This document shows, one piece after another, positions 5,239-6,483 of a stretch of 6,483 nt of DNA. The notes below the pieces were generated by a model. The model saw only the letters and a list, made by a program, of their open reading frames with translations, searched no databases and was not told the DNA's origin. The stretch's first letter is position 1. The number at the start of each line of letters is the position of its first letter. The stretch comes from Desulfobacca acetoxidans (lineage in GTDB: Bacteria; Desulfobacterota; Desulfobaccia; Desulfobaccales; 0-14-0-80-60-11), in NCBI GenBank assembly GCA_022736495.1, contig DZCR01000169.1, forward strand, positions 1-6,483, given 5' to 3'. The translations under genes were made by a program, and so were the position numbers.

Positions 5239-6483
5239 TCCGAAGAGAATTGATTGCGGTTGCTTGTTGAGGGTGTCAGTCAATTCACGCAGGGAGCGAA
5301 GGGTCATGGCCAACTCCTCCATGGATCGGGTGACATTGTAATTCAGCGGGGAGTTTGCTCCCATCCCCTTTTGCACCTCCACCAGGGTCTTTTGCAGCTC
5401 AATCAGTGTTGCCTGTAAATGCGGCGATGTCTCACGATTCAATGTTTTCGAGAGATTGCCGATCTCGGCAACGGTTGCTTTCGTTTCCTTCAATGCCTGC
5501 TGGAGATCGGAGCCGATCTGGTCGAACTGGACTTTTTCGAGGTTGGTGATAATTTTGCCCACACTGTCCTGCAATTTAGCAAAGGAGCCAGGGATGGTCG
5601 GCACCGCCAGGTGGCCGGCGTAACTGCCGAGAGTGGTCTTGGGGGCATCCAGGTCAAAGGTCATATTGATCATGAGCTGCCCGGTCAGCAGATTGCCGCT
5701 CTGCAACTGGGCCCTGAGGCCCTGCTGTTCGACCAGCTCCTTGACCAGATCCCCTGGATGTTTTTCGGCATTCTTCAGGACTTCTTCCTTGTTGGCGGAA
5801 TTGATACGTTCCGGTTCGATGGCAATAAGAACTGGCACCTGAAATTTTTTCTTGTCGAGGTCAAATTCCAGGCTAAGATCAACGACCTCGCCAATCTTGA
5901 TGCCGTAAAGCTCAACGGGGGCACCAACACTGAGTCCACGCACTGATTCATTGAACAGCAGCATCCAGTAATTGCGTATTGAGTATTTTTTCTCATGGAT
6001 GGCATCTTCATCGTCATAGAGGGGGAATGTCTCGTTTTCCTTGGCCTCCTCTCCCGGCGGGGTATCTCTGGGCACATTGTCGAAGGCGATGCCGCCGCTG
6101 ATGATGGAAATCATTGACTGGGTATCCACCCTGAGTCCCTGGGCATTGAGGGAGACATCGACGCCGCTGGCGTTCCAGAAACGGGTGTTTTGAGATACCT
6201 TGGCATGATGCGGGGCCTCAATGAAAATCTTGATGTCCACCGACTTGCCGTTTTCGTCAAAGTTGTAGCTGACCACCTGGCCCACCTGGATCTGCCGATA
6301 ATACACAGGGGCCCCGACATCAAGGGAGCCAAGCATGTCGGCCTTGAGGATAAAATGGCGGCCTGGTTGGCCGACGGTAACCACCGGCGGCACCTCAAGC
6401 CCCGTGAAGGTGATGCTTGGCGCGCCCTTATCGCTGCCGTCAATGCCGATATAGGCACCGGAGAGCATCGTGCTGAGGCCGGA
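5215..6483 (-). CDS. pqiB: PqiB-like MCE domain protein, partial (5' end outside window)
   Basis: The frame stays open to the right edge of the window (S-G-L-S-T precedes the first visible Met), and an intact PqiB is about 550 residues, so the true start and the first MCE domain lie beyond base 6483; the Met at 6466-6468 is internal. Counting from that Met, one MCE domain spans about 40-130 (L-G-S-L-D-V-G-A-P-V-Y-Y-R, then V-G-Q-V, then F-W-N-A-S-G-V-D) and another about 168-275 (V-R-G-L-S-V-G-A-P-V-E-L-Y-G-I-K-I-G-E-V, then N-L-L-T-G-Q-L). Residues about 296-403 are a heptad-like helical region matching the PqiB coiled-coil needle, with Q-P-Q-S-I-L-F-G-K close to the end, as is usual. PqiB is anchored in the inner membrane and bridges the periplasm as a lipid conduit. 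The PqiA-like partner would be expected upstream, outside the window. Confidence 0.9.
   Translation of the reverse strand, partial: SGLSTMLSGAYIGIDGSDKGAPSITFTGLEVPPVVTVGQPGRHFILKADMLGSLDVGAPVYYRQIQVGQVVSYNFDENGKSVDIKIFIEAPHHAKVSQNTRFWNASGVDVSLNAQGLRVDTQSMISIISGGIAFDNVPRDTPPGEEAKENETFPLYDDEDAIHEKKYSIRNYWMLLFNESVRGLSVGAPVELYGIKIGEVVDLSLEFDLDKKKFQVPVLIAIEPERINSANKEEVLKNAEKHPGDLVKELVEQQGLRAQLQSGNLLTGQLMINMTFDLDAPKTTLGSYAGHLAVPTIPGSFAKLQDSVGKIITNLEKVQFDQIGSDLQQALKETKATVAEIGNLSKTLNRETSPHLQATLIELQKTLVEVQKGMGANSPLNYNVTRSMEELAMTLRSLRELTDTLNKQPQSILFGKEKKDEE

Noticed and set aside
5215..6468. Treating the Met at 6466-6468 as the true start of the PqiB-like protein
   Set aside because: The frame remains open to the window edge with family-like residues before that Met, and the first MCE domain and membrane anchor would be missing.

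Overview
The window comes from a Gram-negative bacterium, most likely a proteobacterium in the broad sense (including Desulfobacterota). It encodes two lipoproteins with clear lipoboxes, a PqiB/PqiC-type MCE lipid-transport pair that only makes sense with an outer membrane, and a REP-type inverted repeat of the kind well known from Pseudomonas and relatives. The DNA is moderately GC-rich. I cannot name a genus from the sequence alone.

Layout. Bases 1-193 are a leader without a convincing gene. They carry several short inverted repeats and may hold a dispersed repeat. Bases 194-892 (+) encode a lipoprotein with an SH3-like domain and a long Pro/Ala/Glu-rich tail. Fourteen bases later, 907-2598 (+) encodes a DUF389 membrane protein whose soluble C-terminal half appears to be built from three tandem copies of one small alpha/beta unit. 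The 265-base gap 2599-2863 holds a weak terminator candidate, a perfect 22-bp inverted repeat made of two head-to-head REP elements, and a weak candidate promoter. Bases 2864-4591 (+) encode a complete SulP/SLC26 anion transporter with a C-terminal STAS domain. Only 25 bases separate its stop from a convergent minus-strand operon. In that operon a pqiB-like MCE gene (5' end outside the window) overlaps pqiC (4617-5225) by 11 bases.

How the genes fit together. The lipoprotein and the DUF389 gene are probably co-transcribed, so the lipoprotein may be an envelope partner of the DUF389 membrane protein; this is inference from spacing only. The SulP gene follows after the REP pair and probably has its own promoter. 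PqiB and PqiC form an intermembrane lipid-transport machine with a PqiA-type partner that would lie beyond base 6483. All five genes encode envelope or membrane proteins. Apart from the DUF389 protein and its lipoprotein neighbour, whose roles are unknown, these are recognisable families. I found no clear sign of a wholly new system. The points most worth a second look are the lipoprotein/DUF389 pair, the triplicated C-terminal unit and the REP pair.
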